Below, piece by piece: positions 1 through 7,850 of a stretch of DNA of 64,000 nt (positions are counted from its first letter, which is position 1; each line of letters starts with the position of its first letter). Both the position numbers and the translations under genes were made by a program. The stretch comes from Flintibacter muris (GTDB lineage Bacteria; Bacillota; Clostridia; Oscillospirales; Oscillospiraceae), in NCBI RefSeq assembly GCF_943192995.1, contig NZ_CALPCP010000013.1, positions 22,457-86,456 of the forward strand, given 5' to 3'. The notes under the pieces are model-generated. The model saw nothing but the letters and a program-made list of their open reading frames with translations, ran no database searches and was not told the origin of the DNA.

Positions 1-69
1 AGCAGCATAGATGCGGACACGCAGCAGCTAAAGCACAAATAAGCTGTTTTTATTATGATTTAACCGACC

Positions 70-501
70 TTATTCAATACCGTTTTCCTGATTTGTGGAA
101 CGAAAATCCTCTTGTGTTCCTTCATTTAAATCAAAACACATAGTTTTAGCGTCAGAAACCCAAAAGCCCCGTACCCGATATCGTTTTCCTGGAACCCATC
201 CCTCTCCAACGACACTGCGTAAGGGATCCAACAAGTTTTTATTGCCGATTGTAACAACTCCCTTTTGTTCATTCTTAGGTTTGGAGAATTTAAACGCCTT
301 GGACTCACTGCTTTTGCAGGCGCGTATTGCGAATACCTTTGCTTTCGGGTCGAGCAAACAGAGTACATATGCCGGATAGCCTAGATATTCAATTACTTTT
401 TTTGTAAATGTGACCCCGTTTTGATTAATGAATAAATCCGGATAAGCGTTTACATTAGCGTCGATTGTTTCAAAGTTCAAAGCGGAAAAATCAAAATTCA
501 T
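70..501 (-). CDS. Uncharacterised protein coupled to the serine recombinase
   Basis: A 143-residue soluble protein with no signal peptide or membrane segment. Its start overlaps the recombinase stop as ATGA at 498-501, so the two are probably translationally coupled. The N-terminus is acidic and aromatic (FDFSALNF) and the middle is lysine-rich. I recognise no family. Its position directly behind a large serine recombinase would fit an accessory factor of the element, such as a directionality or cargo protein, but nothing in the sequence proves that. The local DNA is more AT-rich than most of the window, consistent with a mobile origin. Confidence 0.7.
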   Translation of the reverse strand: MNFDFSALNFETIDANVNAYPDLFINQNGVTFTKKVIEYLGYPAYVLCLLDPKAKVFAIRACKSSESKAFKFSKPKNEQKGVVTIGNKNLLDPLRSVVGEGWVPGKRYRVRGFWVSDAKTMCFDLNEGTQEDFRSTNQENGIE

Positions 502-1718
502 ACTTGTGCCTGCCTTTCGAGTTTAGGATCGGATACTTCTCCAATTATTTTTAAAAATTCTTTGCGGTCATCATAATTCCAGCGCTTATCCAGCACAAAA
601 TATCCCTTAAAGAGTCCGTCTTTTATACGTGTTGCTACTATGCGGCTCCCCAACCGCCGGAGTTTTGATGTTCTCTTTACTGTCTGATGTAGAGAAAGAA
701 TTTCCTGCACTTTGTTCCAATCATTTTTCTTAATAATTGCATCGTGATGGTTTTCCTTAAAATACTTATTTAAATCGACATTCTTCACCGATTTATGTGT
801 ACGAAAATCCTTTGTATATGTCTTTTGCATTAGCGCGTCGCCACAATATTTCTCATTAAGCAGAATACTTCTGACGGTTCCAGGTGACCAATGATCACGC
901 CCCATTGGAGATCTAATTTGCTGTTCTGTTAGAGCAGCTGCAATTTCAGTGGCAGTCGCCCCTTCTAAACAACTGTCGTAAATATACTCTACAATTTTTG
1001 CTTCAGTTGGCTCTATAACCAGCCGTCCAAAATGGTCACGATAATATCCGAGTGTATTATGTACAGAAAACTTATAGACACCGTCTGCCATTCGCCATCG
1101 GATACCGGCCTTGATTGCTTCGCTCTTTTGCTGCGACTCAAGCTCTGCCAACGCGGACAGGATCGCAATTAGAAGGTTGTTATTGCTATCACCGGTAGAG
1201 GTAATGCCCTCTGTTTCAAAAGAAACCGTTACTGGTGGATTCAGGCTGGACAGAATGCGAAGATTATCAAGAATGTCAACAATATTTCTGCCAAATCGGT
1301 TAATGCCCTTTGTGAGTATGAGATCAATTCGTCCGTCCACGGCGTCCGATATCATTTTTTGAAATCCCAACCGTTTATTGACAGAAGTACCGCTTATTCC
1401 TTCGTCTTGGTATATTTCAACCAATTCCCACATTGGATTGCTTTCGATTTTCTTTCTGTAATGGGATATCTGCATTTCAAAGCTGCCCAGCTGCTGTTCT
1501 TCCTGCGTACTCACCCGGCAATACGCGGCCACTCGCAGTTTGGGCGATTCCTGCGCCAAGGGCTCTTTTTTAGGCGGTGGAATTACAATTACACCATTGC
1601 CGCCGCGATTTCGAGCAATTTCTTCCTGTAATCTGCGTCTCTCCTGCTCTCTGCGCTCCGCTTTGCTGTTCGTTCTCCTTGCGGATTCTATTTTGTCTGA
1701 ATCCAGCAGTTTGGCCAT
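498..1718 (-). CDS. Large serine recombinase (site-specific integrase)
   Basis: A 406-residue recombinase. A charged N-terminal extension of about 60 residues is followed by a resolvase catalytic domain with YCRVST (nucleophile Ser70) and the helix motif TKGINRFGRN, then a recombinase domain (TLGYYRD to NEKYCGDAL). The C-terminus lacks the CxxC pairs of the zinc-ribbon seen in many relatives. The start is the ATG at 1718, preceded by AAGGAGA; an upstream extension to 1823 only reads through the junction with the methyltransferase fragment. The protein should catalyse integration and excision of an element whose body lies left of the window. It appears to be transcribed from the promoter of the gene it interrupts. 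Confidence 0.9.
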   Translation of the reverse strand: MAKLLDSDKIESARRTNSKAERREQERRRLQEEIARNRGGNGVIVIPPPKKEPLAQESPKLRVAAYCRVSTQEEQQLGSFEMQISHYRKKIESNPMWELVEIYQDEGISGTSVNKRLGFQKMISDAVDGRIDLILTKGINRFGRNIVDILDNLRILSSLNPPVTVSFETEGITSTGDSNNNLLIAILSALAELESQQKSEAIKAGIRWRMADGVYKFSVHNTLGYYRDHFGRLVIEPTEAKIVEYIYDSCLEGATATEIAAALTEQQIRSPMGRDHWSPGTVRSILLNEKYCGDALMQKTYTKDFRTHKSVKNVDLNKYFKENHHDAIIKKNDWNKVQEILSLHQTVKRTSKLRRLGSRIVATRIKDGLFKGYFVLDKRWNYDDRKEFLKIIGEVSDPKLERQAQV

Positions 1719-1755
1719 ACTCCATCTCCTTATAAACGAACAACAATGACATATT

Positions 1756-1860
1756 TCAATAGGACAGCCAAAAGGTCTGGCTGTGGTCTTTCTCGTAGCC
1801 TTTGCCCCGCCAATCGGCGGCAAACTGTTTTGCGGCAGCGTGGCGCTGTGTGTCTGTCAT
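1756..1860 (-). pseudogene. 5' fragment of an MmeI-like/class I DNA methyltransferase
   Basis: On the minus strand this encodes 34 residues beginning MTDTQRHAAAKQFAADW and continuing GKGYEK...QTFWLS before a TGA. This resembles the N-terminus of large MmeI-type or class I SAM-dependent DNA methyltransferases, which continue FW-x-LL after this point. Similarity stops at FWLS, about 40 bp before the recombinase start. An upstream in-frame ATG exists at 1875. The rest of the gene is missing from the window and may sit beyond the far end of the element. Family assignment is from memory of the motif, not a search. Confidence 0.6.
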
Positions 1861-1886
1861 AGCGGCAGCTCCCATATAGCTTTTCC

Positions 1887-1915
1887 ATTATACCATAACG
1901 ACCTTGAAATGTCAT
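1887..1915 (-). promoter_or_regulatory. Sigma-70-type promoter of the interrupted methyltransferase
   Basis: Minus-strand -35 ATGACA (1910-1915), 17-bp spacer, -10 TATAAT (1887-1892). It lies just upstream of the methyltransferase fragment. No terminator is visible between it and the recombinase, so it could drive the recombinase. Confidence 0.6.
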
Positions 1916-1994
1916 GGTATTATAGAAAATGTCCAGGGTTAAATGCAGAAAAATCCAAAATTGATTTTTATGAAATATTCACAAAAGCAGCTCA

Positions 1995-2092
1995 TTTTCT
2001 TTGCTTTTGGAGGTTAGGTATTGCTTGAGAATTCCACCTCACCTTCAGAATCGGCCCGTTCAGGGCCGTTTTGCATCTTCTTCACGTTATTT
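1995..2092. repeat. Imperfect direct repeat, copy A (left of transposase remnant)
   Basis: About 98 bp similar to 2531-2636. Both copies run from TTTTCTTTGCTTTT through TTCAGAATCGGCC to TTCACGTTATTT. Each contains a small GC-rich stem-loop (here CGGCCC/GGGCCG). They bracket the IS1595-like remnant, so they may be degenerate element ends or a duplicated flank. Confidence 0.6.
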
Positions 2093-2110
2093 CGAAATGT
2101 GGTTATCCCT

Positions 2111-2446
2111 TTAACTCAGCCGGACAGAGGTGCCGACAGCAAGGGACAGGCGCTCCAGCAAAGCGCCATCAAAGTTGCGGCGGCTGAAGCGGAAGCAATA
2201 TTCGTCCAGATAGGACTGTAAATTGTCTTTTGGCAGACCATGATAGGCACCCAGGATGAACGCTTTTGTGTTGCTGATCACGATGTGCAGCCAGTGAAGC
2301 AGGCCGGAGTTAGGATCATAGGGACTGTGCTCATGGGTGTACCCCTCCAATGCTGGAATATAGCTGCGGTAACCGTCGCTCCGGATCGTGCTGCCCACAG
2401 CGAATGAGGACTGGGCAAATTTCTTATATGTGTTTCGGTATGCCAT
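2111..2446 (-). pseudogene. IS1595-type (ISXO2-like) transposase, C-terminal remnant
   Basis: About 110 residues matching the C-terminal part of ISXO2-like/IS1595 DDE transposases: GSTIRSDGYRSY, LHWLHIVISNTKAFILGAYHG, and YLDEYCFRFSRR near the end. Full-length enzymes are about 300 residues, so the N-terminal half with the zinc ribbon and first catalytic Asp is gone. The open frame extends upstream to 2563, but that part overlaps a terminator hairpin and does not look like transposase. Not expected to be active. Confidence 0.75.
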
Positions 2447-2476
2447 ATTGGTTTTCCTCCTGAGTAAGATGGGAAA

Positions 2477-2528
2477 CAAAAAACCGCCCCTGGCCCATCG
2501 GATTACTTCCAACAGGTCAGGGGCGGTT
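2477..2528 (-). terminator. Intrinsic terminator, minus strand
   Basis: Inverted repeat AACCGCCCCTG/CAGGGGCGGTT (2482-2492 and 2518-2528) followed on the minus strand by a run of six T. It would stop transcripts coming from the tRNA side before the transposase remnant. Confidence 0.65.
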
Positions 2529-2530
2529 GG

Positions 2531-2636
2531 TTTTCTTTGCTTTTTGGAGGTTTTGAGCATCACTCGAGAGTTCGACCCCCTCCAGCTTCAGAATCGGCCA
2601 ATTTCGGGCCGATTTGCATCTTTTTCACGTTATTTT
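2531..2636. repeat. Imperfect direct repeat, copy B (right of transposase remnant)
   Basis: Second copy of the roughly 100-bp repeat seen at 1995-2092, in the same orientation, with substitutions and small indels throughout and a stem-loop CGGCC/GGCCG. Together with the stretch to 2766, this intergenic segment holds only the repeat and a terminator. Confidence 0.6.
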
Positions 2637-2709
2637 AAAATAATGCTTCCAGAAATTTCAAGTCTTAACTCTTCTGTTTTGTTTTCTCTGATTTCTGCTA
2701 AAAAAATGA

Positions 2710-2739
2710 AAAACACCACATTCTCATGTGGTGTTTTTC
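2710..2739 (-). terminator. Terminator of tRNA-Arg
   Basis: Perfect hairpin AAAAACACCACA / TGTGGTGTTTTT with a 6-nt loop. On the minus strand it is followed by TTTTT and then a further T run, directly downstream of the tRNA. Confidence 0.8.
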
Positions 2740-2766
2740 GCCTGCATCTTTTTTGGCGACACAGGT

Positions 2767-2843
2767 TGGTACGGGCGAAGGGATTCGAACCCCCGACCTA
2801 CTGGTTCGTAGCCAGTCACTCTATCCAACTGAGCTACGCCCGC
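2767..2843 (-). tRNA. tRNA-Arg (anticodon ACG)
   Basis: A 77-nt cloverleaf on the minus strand with acceptor GCGGGCG pairing to CGCCCGT, D-loop AGCTCAGTTGGATAGAG, anticodon stem ACTGG/CCAGT around loop CTACGAA (anticodon ACG), T-arm GGGGGTTCGAATCCC, and an encoded CCA end. ACG is normally modified to ICG and reads CGU/CGC/CGA. It has its own promoter and terminator and looks intact. Confidence 0.97.
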
Positions 2844-2879
2844 ATACCGTAAAGAGGTATTCCTCTTAACAGCTTTGTT

Positions 2880-2908
2880 ATTATAGCACAGTCTTTTTTT
2901 AAATGCAA
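2880..2908 (-). promoter_or_regulatory. Promoter of tRNA-Arg
   Basis: Minus-strand -35 TTGCAT (2903-2908), 17-bp spacer, -10 TATAAT (2880-2885), about 37 bp upstream of the mature tRNA 5' end. Confidence 0.7.
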
Positions 2909-2941
2909 GAGGTAATTTCCAGTTTTTTAAGTTTTGTTGAT

Positions 2942-3103
2942 TTATTGTTGTTTGCCTTCTATGCTTTCAAATGCTTTGATCGCAATAGGTCTAGTTATAT
3001 CGCTTGCCATCATAACGTCCACATCAACAATCACACAGTCTCCGGCACGAACCTTCTGATGGACTTTTCTCCCCAGAATTTTTTGTGCAAATGTCAGCCT
3101 CAT
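2942..3103 (-). pseudogene. Truncated aconitase/LeuC-family N-terminus
   Basis: A 53-residue reading frame beginning MRLTFAQKILGRKV with AGDCVIVDVDVMMASD and ITRPIAIKAFE. This pattern resembles the first 50 residues of 3-isopropylmalate dehydratase or homoaconitase large subunits, which are about 420 residues long. It stops right after the first domain element, so no cluster-binding cysteines are present and it cannot be an active dehydratase. AAAAGGAG precedes the ATG, and the ATG overlaps the stop of the upstream small frame. It could instead be a genuine short protein; I favour a relic. Confidence 0.5.
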
Positions 3104-3246
3104 ATTTGGATTCTCCTTTTAGTTGTTCCATTAAGTAGAACTATGCTTAAATTCAGGGTCGGTGATAAGCTGGCGGGGATTTTGAAAAATATAAACTGCT
3201 CAAATTCGTCGTCATAGAAGTAATATAGCAGGACGGCTTCTGGCAT
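3100..3246 (-). CDS. Small uncharacterised ORF coupled to the LeuC-like fragment
   Basis: A 48-residue frame (MPEAVLLYYFYDDEFEQF...) with a strong AAGGAGG site 9 bp before ATG 3246. Its stop overlaps the next start as ATGA at 3100-3103. The N-terminal half is rich in Tyr, Phe, Asp and Glu; no family is recognised. It begins only about 24 bp after a terminator hairpin, so its transcription is unclear. It may be translated or may be a decayed frame. Confidence 0.35.
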   Translation of the reverse strand: MPEAVLLYYFYDDEFEQFIFFKIPASLSPTLNLSIVLLNGTTKRRIQI

Positions 3247-3269
3247 AATCGTTGCCTCCTTCTAGGCGT

Positions 3270-3298
3270 AAAAAAGCACGATTTCACAATCGTGCTTT
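3270..3298 (-). terminator. Terminator of the SIR2 operon
   Basis: Hairpin AAAGCACGATT/AATCGTGCTTT with loop TCAC; on the minus strand it is followed by T6. It lies about 160 bp beyond the SIR2 gene stop. The 3247-3454 stretch holds nothing else I can identify. Confidence 0.75.
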
Positions 3299-3454
3299 CA
3301 GGGATGTTGATTTTTGTCTCAAAGTCTTGCTTTTTTCGGTAACCGTTCAACTTTTTCGAGGTTTCACAAGGTTCTTTATCAGCCCCCAATGCAGGACACT
3401 TTCATACATTTATTGGAAGTGAGGGCGCAGTGCACCCATTCTGGGGATGGCAGG

Positions 3455-4786
3455 CTATATCAGCGACAGCAACGTCTCGGGGATGTCATCAACCGACACC
3501 CAGATCGGATAAAACCCATAACGGGCCCAGTAGTTTTCTTTCATATAGAGCAGTTTTCTGAGGAGCATGAGCGTATCCCTCCGGATGTTCTCGGCAGTGG
3601 TGCCCTTGGAAAGGTGGCTGCGGCAAATGCTCATCCAGATATCCTTGACAAGCTCATTGATCGTCAGGATCAGGTAGTGCCTGGGCCCATTGGTCCTCCG
3701 CGCACCGGGGGTATCCATCTGCCGCAAAATCCGCCGGAAATTATAATCGTCTGCGGAAAATCCCACGAAAACGCAGCTGTTTCGATTCAGATAGTAGGAC
3801 TGTATGCTGTTCTGCCAGTTATAAGCCTCATAGCGTTCTGTGTCATAGTAACTGTCCTCCGACAGGATGATACTCCGGGATTCCCGGAGGAAGGTGAGGT
3901 CGGGATCCTGTCGGCTTTCCCTTCTGGGTATGCACCCATGGACATGGAAAATATGAATCGGGTCCTTGGACTTTTTTGCGCATTTACCGCTCCACTCCCC
4001 CGGATGGGAGATAATCCGCCCTGGCGGAACATCAAACAGCTTGATCAAATACTCCTCGACCAAGGTGTCAAAGTTGTAGGTCAGCGCACACCGGAATCCA
4101 TTTTTAGCCCGCAGGAGGTAGGCGGCAGCGCACAGGGATTCGCTGCGTGCCAAAGCCAAGAGTTTTTCCTCCCGGTTCAGCGCACCGGAGGCCTGGTCCG
4201 GGTGCTCAGCCTCCCAGTTTTTCAAAAAATCCTGGGGCTTTGTGCTGTCCTCTACGATGACAGAAACGATCTCTTTAATCAATTCCTCTCCCGATCTTCT
4301 CTGTCCGGGCTTTCCCAGAGTCTGCGCGATATATTGCCCGGACTCCAGTACATTGATCCCGCTGAACAAGGTAAGCTCTTTCGAGATCAGCTCCTGCTCC
4401 AGCCTGGACAGCCGCCTGTGGTCGGTCTCATCGGCGTCCGGCTTGTCCCTCTGGTTCTTATAGTCATAGTACTTCATCGCGTGGCCGGCCATCTGCGAGA
4501 CCAACCCCTGCCAGGTGGGCATCTTCATCGGGATGCTGATCCCGGCGCCGAGGACCAGCGCGGTCTGGCCTGACTTCATCGTCTGGCGGATCTCCTGAAG
4601 ATAGTTCTCCTGCTGCTCCATATGCCGCCCCAGCAGGTCTTTTACCAAAGGCACATCAATACACGCACCGCAGCCAGCCGGGAATTCCCTCCAGTCTTTC
4701 CCGGTAAATCCGCAGTAACAGCTCTTGTCCGGAGCCTGGACCAGGCGTTTGCAGTCCAGCCGCTCAGGTGCTTTCGTCAAAGCCAT
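3455..4786 (-). CDS. SIR2-domain protein, probable defence NADase effector
   Basis: A 443-residue protein with a SIR2-like fold. LVLGAGIS (Gly80-Gly82) is the NAD-binding turn, LTYNFDTLVEE contains the conserved Asn238-Asp240, and HIFHVHGCIP (His281, His283) matches the catalytic His region; IILSEDSYYD and FVGFSADDYNF complete the family pattern. An N-terminal addition of about 65 residues carries CYC and CGAC (Cys23, 25, 39, 42), perhaps a small zinc site. SIR2 domains in phage-defence systems commonly degrade NAD+, which is the role I infer. The start at 4786 overlaps the upstream 998-residue gene by 23 bp, implying co-translation. No TIR, HerA, Argonaute or CBASS cyclase partner is adjacent, so it is not an obvious Thoeris, SIR2-HerA, SPARSA or CBASS effector. 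Confidence 0.8.
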   Translation of the reverse strand: MALTKAPERLDCKRLVQAPDKSCYCGFTGKDWREFPAGCGACIDVPLVKDLLGRHMEQQENYLQEIRQTMKSGQTALVLGAGISIPMKMPTWQGLVSQMAGHAMKYYDYKNQRDKPDADETDHRRLSRLEQELISKELTLFSGINVLESGQYIAQTLGKPGQRRSGEELIKEIVSVIVEDSTKPQDFLKNWEAEHPDQASGALNREEKLLALARSESLCAAAYLLRAKNGFRCALTYNFDTLVEEYLIKLFDVPPGRIISHPGEWSGKCAKKSKDPIHIFHVHGCIPRRESRQDPDLTFLRESRSIILSEDSYYDTERYEAYNWQNSIQSYYLNRNSCVFVGFSADDYNFRRILRQMDTPGARRTNGPRHYLILTINELVKDIWMSICRSHLSKGTTAENIRRDTLMLLRKLLYMKENYWARYGFYPIWVSVDDIPETLLSLI

Positions 4787-7760
4787 TCACCTCCCCTATT
4801 GAAATCAGGCTGGAAAACATTTGGACTACCCCATCGCTGTCCACATTACCATCCAGCAGACGGATCCGCTTAAAGGCACGCTGATACAGCTTCATACCGT
4901 CATGCTGGGCGCTGTTATAGTCATTTTGACACAGGCGCAGATATGCCTCCAGGGGTTCCGCCACCCATTCGCAGTGTTGACGATATGTCCGCAGAAGGAG
5001 ATCTATTTGATTGGCGACATCCTCATATTTAAGGCGCTTTTCCGGCATCTGATGCCTGCCTAGATTTTCAACGGCGGCCTTCAGCTCTTTCCGGACCGCC
5101 TGGGTAAGGGCAGTCTTCTCATCGTTTATGGCGTCGGGAAAACAGACCCTCAGTACGGAGGAGATCCGAAAGACGTGTGGGGCATCCCTGGGCAGCGAGA
5201 CCAACACATTCCACTCCTCAAAAACGAAGGCTAAGATGTAATCCACCGGCGATGCATCCAACCGCATGCACGCTTCAAGGTCGGCAAAGGTCTCACTGTA
5301 GCAGTTGAATACCAGCTGTTCCAGGATATTGCCCAAATTGCAGTCGCCAAAAACTCCAATCTGGTCCTGCCGGGGCGGCTGACAGAGCGAGTCCATTAAC
5401 AGCTGATTGAGGATCGCCACAATAAACCGTCTCAGGTCCTGGGCCCTGAACTCCCCCGTGCTGTCGAACCAGTCAAGGTAACTTGCCAGCCGCCGCCGTT
5501 CCACAGCGCAGAAGGTCAGGCTTTTCTCCGCCGCCTGCAGGATATCATTGCAGCGGTCGTAAAAACGGACAGCGGTATTCAGCATCTCGCGGTACAGGAC
5601 CGCTACCAACTCACTGTAGGGGTAGCGGTTTTCCAGGGGGCCGTCGGTTTTGCGGTACCAGAGGAATTGCCTGGACAGCTCCTCCTGAAGCCACTGCATC
5701 AGATCCGCACTCATATAATTTCTCTCGTCCCAGCAGAAGCGGGCACTGTCCTGGCAGCATCGCTGGCCTAAAATGTTTTGCAAGGCCTTTGCAACCGCCT
5801 CGCACAGCCCCTGAACCTCGCCCGCCCAGCAGGCCCTGATCTCGCTGCTTAAGCTGTCATCCTCCACCTGAAATGTGGATTTCAGGCAGGAAATCATAGA
5901 TTCACAGTAATCCTGCTCAGAAAAAAGCGAATAGGCCAAAAACCGTCCGAAGTAGCGAGCGGTAAAATCAAGGATGTAATCAACCCGATCCTTTCTGCGC
6001 CTGTTTCCACAGTAGTGCATGCACTCATGCGTCATGCGAAGCACCGCGCCGCCGCAGTCAAACAGAGCCATCTCCGACATGTGGGTAATCAGGGGCATAT
6101 TCTCAACCAAATCCTCTCGCGCTCCTTGCTTACCGCGAGATACCCTGCGTACATCCGGCTCAAGGTCGGAGAAAATATTGTTTGTATGGGTGTGGTCACA
6201 GCCGCCGCTGCAAACAAGAAAGGCGTAGCGGGAAACTTTATTTGCCTCCTCATCCAAAACATCCTCGACAAACTTGTTCTGCCACCGATTGTAGGCCAGC
6301 AGCAGGGCGGTAGCGGAGCTCACAGACGCATGGTTATACCGCTCGTTCTCCATGGAAAAGCAGTCTGAGCGGGACAGGTCGGCGAGAAAACTTCCCACCT
6401 GAGACACAAAGATTTCCAGCGCTTCCTCGATCCGCTCCCACTGCTCATTCATCTTCTCGTCCAGTTCTTCGCGCTTCGCATCATCCCTCTCCTGCTCCAG
6501 GTCCTGCTTGATAAGCGCCACCGCTTCCAGTCCTCGATCCAGGCTGTTGGTAAAGGCAAGCAGCCATTGATCCATAATTTTCTTCAGCGCACGGTTGTGG
6601 GGCTGCCGGCAGATATTTTCAATGGCAGTCACCCGTTCCCATGTGGCGCTGAAAAGCCGCATATGCCTGTTTGTCTCGTCCAGAAGCTTCCAGTACTTAA
6701 TCAAGACATCTCGCAATTTTGTTATTCTCTGATTCCGTGGATTGGGTGCGGAAAATTTAGCCCATTTTTGTGTTTCCGCCGTATAGCTCACCGAGCGCTG
6801 GAGGGTTGACTCTGTGCTGATCACCAGATTTTTGATCTTACCCGTCCCTTTCTTGTGGTCCGCCATAACCATACGCAGCAATTCGCTGAAATCCTGTCCC
6901 TCCTTTGAGTTCAGCAGACAATCTGACGAGCCGGAAAGCTGATAGACATCAGCAAAATCCCCCACACGGCGCCGCAGCTCACCTATAGGTGTGCCAGGCT
7001 TCATATGGACGCGCATGGACAGACGAATCCCCTGCCGATGCCCATCGCTGCAGATGGGGCGTTCCGGTCTTTTGGGGCAAATATGATAGACCGGCATAAC
7101 ATAATCGGTGGAAAGTATCGCCTTGCCTTCAGACACTGCGCGGTGCAGATATTCAATCAGCACCGGCGCAAACGACCAGTCCTTCTCCGCCAGCAGAATG
7201 CAGTAGTCGGAATATCCCAGGCTCGGTAAAATACATAAATGGATATCTTCTGTCCCGGCCTGTGCAAAGGAAACCGGAATCTCATCCTGAACCCCTTGGG
7301 GAAGATACTTGCCGTCTCGGATTATCTGGGCAAACCGCTCCAGCTGTTCCCCGCATACGTCCTGGGGCCATCGCCCCTTAAAATCATCGGTCAGGTTGAC
7401 CAGCGCCACAGTGACGCAGGGATAACGGTCCAGAAGCGCGGATATATTTCCCTGCCAGCTCTGATAATCCAGGCCGCAGTCCTCCAAACGCCCGATCATT
7501 TTCGAGGCAGGAAAGAGCAGTTTAATCGGATAGCCGCTCAACGGGTAGGAGGGTATGCTCTGCTTTTCGGTCTTGGAATTTCTGCTGTCAAACCGAATAG
7601 CAGAGGCCCCGGGGGAAAAACCCAGCCAATATTTAACCGGTTGAAATGTAATCCGGTCAAAGTATCCTAAAATGTAGTCGTCCCCATGGTGCGGTGCCCA
7701 CAAAATATCCTTTTCCAGCTTAATCGTTATACCGCAAGGTTTTGTGTTATGATCTCCCAT
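4764..7760 (-). CDS. Large HExxH-containing protein paired with SIR2; putative metallopeptidase/sensor
   Basis: A 998-residue protein with no signal peptide or clear membrane helix. I do not recognise the whole. Residues 1-250 look like mixed alpha/beta domains (VALVNLTDDF, LGYSDYCILLAEKDW). Residues 380-460 are highly charged and probably helical. The striking motif is RMTHECMHYCGN with His578-Glu579-x-x-His582, the zinc-binding HExxH signature, followed by Asp/Glu-rich helices that could supply a third ligand. Cys/His pairs also occur at CSGGCDHTH. The remaining 400 residues appear helical. The gene is the first of a two-gene minus-strand unit with the SIR2 protein, so I infer an infection sensor or protease that controls the NADase. 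This is inference from arrangement and one motif. Confidence 0.6.
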   Translation of the reverse strand: MGDHNTKPCGITIKLEKDILWAPHHGDDYILGYFDRITFQPVKYWLGFSPGASAIRFDSRNSKTEKQSIPSYPLSGYPIKLLFPASKMIGRLEDCGLDYQSWQGNISALLDRYPCVTVALVNLTDDFKGRWPQDVCGEQLERFAQIIRDGKYLPQGVQDEIPVSFAQAGTEDIHLCILPSLGYSDYCILLAEKDWSFAPVLIEYLHRAVSEGKAILSTDYVMPVYHICPKRPERPICSDGHRQGIRLSMRVHMKPGTPIGELRRRVGDFADVYQLSGSSDCLLNSKEGQDFSELLRMVMADHKKGTGKIKNLVISTESTLQRSVSYTAETQKWAKFSAPNPRNQRITKLRDVLIKYWKLLDETNRHMRLFSATWERVTAIENICRQPHNRALKKIMDQWLLAFTNSLDRGLEAVALIKQDLEQERDDAKREELDEKMNEQWERIEEALEIFVSQVGSFLADLSRSDCFSMENERYNHASVSSATALLLAYNRWQNKFVEDVLDEEANKVSRYAFLVCSGGCDHTHTNNIFSDLEPDVRRVSRGKQGAREDLVENMPLITHMSEMALFDCGGAVLRMTHECMHYCGNRRRKDRVDYILDFTARYFGRFLAYSLFSEQDYCESMISCLKSTFQVEDDSLSSEIRACWAGEVQGLCEAVAKALQNILGQRCCQDSARFCWDERNYMSADLMQWLQEELSRQFLWYRKTDGPLENRYPYSELVAVLYREMLNTAVRFYDRCNDILQAAEKSLTFCAVERRRLASYLDWFDSTGEFRAQDLRRFIVAILNQLLMDSLCQPPRQDQIGVFGDCNLGNILEQLVFNCYSETFADLEACMRLDASPVDYILAFVFEEWNVLVSLPRDAPHVFRISSVLRVCFPDAINDEKTALTQAVRKELKAAVENLGRHQMPEKRLKYEDVANQIDLLLRTYRQHCEWVAEPLEAYLRLCQNDYNSAQHDGMKLYQRAFKRIRLLDGNVDSDGVVQMFSSLISIGEVNGFDEST

Positions 7761-7812
7761 TGCAAAATCCTCTCATCTCTATTCTATAAGTCTTTCGCAG
7801 TTTAGTATAAAA

Positions 7813-7845
7813 GAGCCCCCGCGAAACAAAATTTCGCAGGGGCTC
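7813..7845 (-). terminator. Terminator between the Gly/Pro-rich small gene and the SIR2 operon
   Basis: GAGCCCC-CGCGAAA / TTTCGC-AGGGGCTC stem on the minus strand followed by TTTTAT. It immediately follows the stop of the 68-residue gene, insulating it from the 998-residue gene. Confidence 0.8.
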
Positions 7846-7850
7846 GGTTA

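Noticed and set aside
2447..2563. N-terminal extension of the transposase remnant
   Set aside because: This part lies over a strong terminator hairpin and does not resemble transposase sequence.
2767..2843. tRNA-Arg as the integration site of the recombinase element
   Set aside because: The tRNA is complete, no duplicated 3' segment is visible, and the recombinase is a serine type already joined to a methyltransferase gene.
2903..3217. A 104-codon plus-strand frame
   Set aside because: It is antisense to the two coupled small frames, has no ribosome site and no domain.
3455..4786. Thoeris ThsA or SIR2-HerA
   Set aside because: No TIR-domain or HerA-type ATPase gene is adjacent, and the direct partner is an HExxH protein instead.
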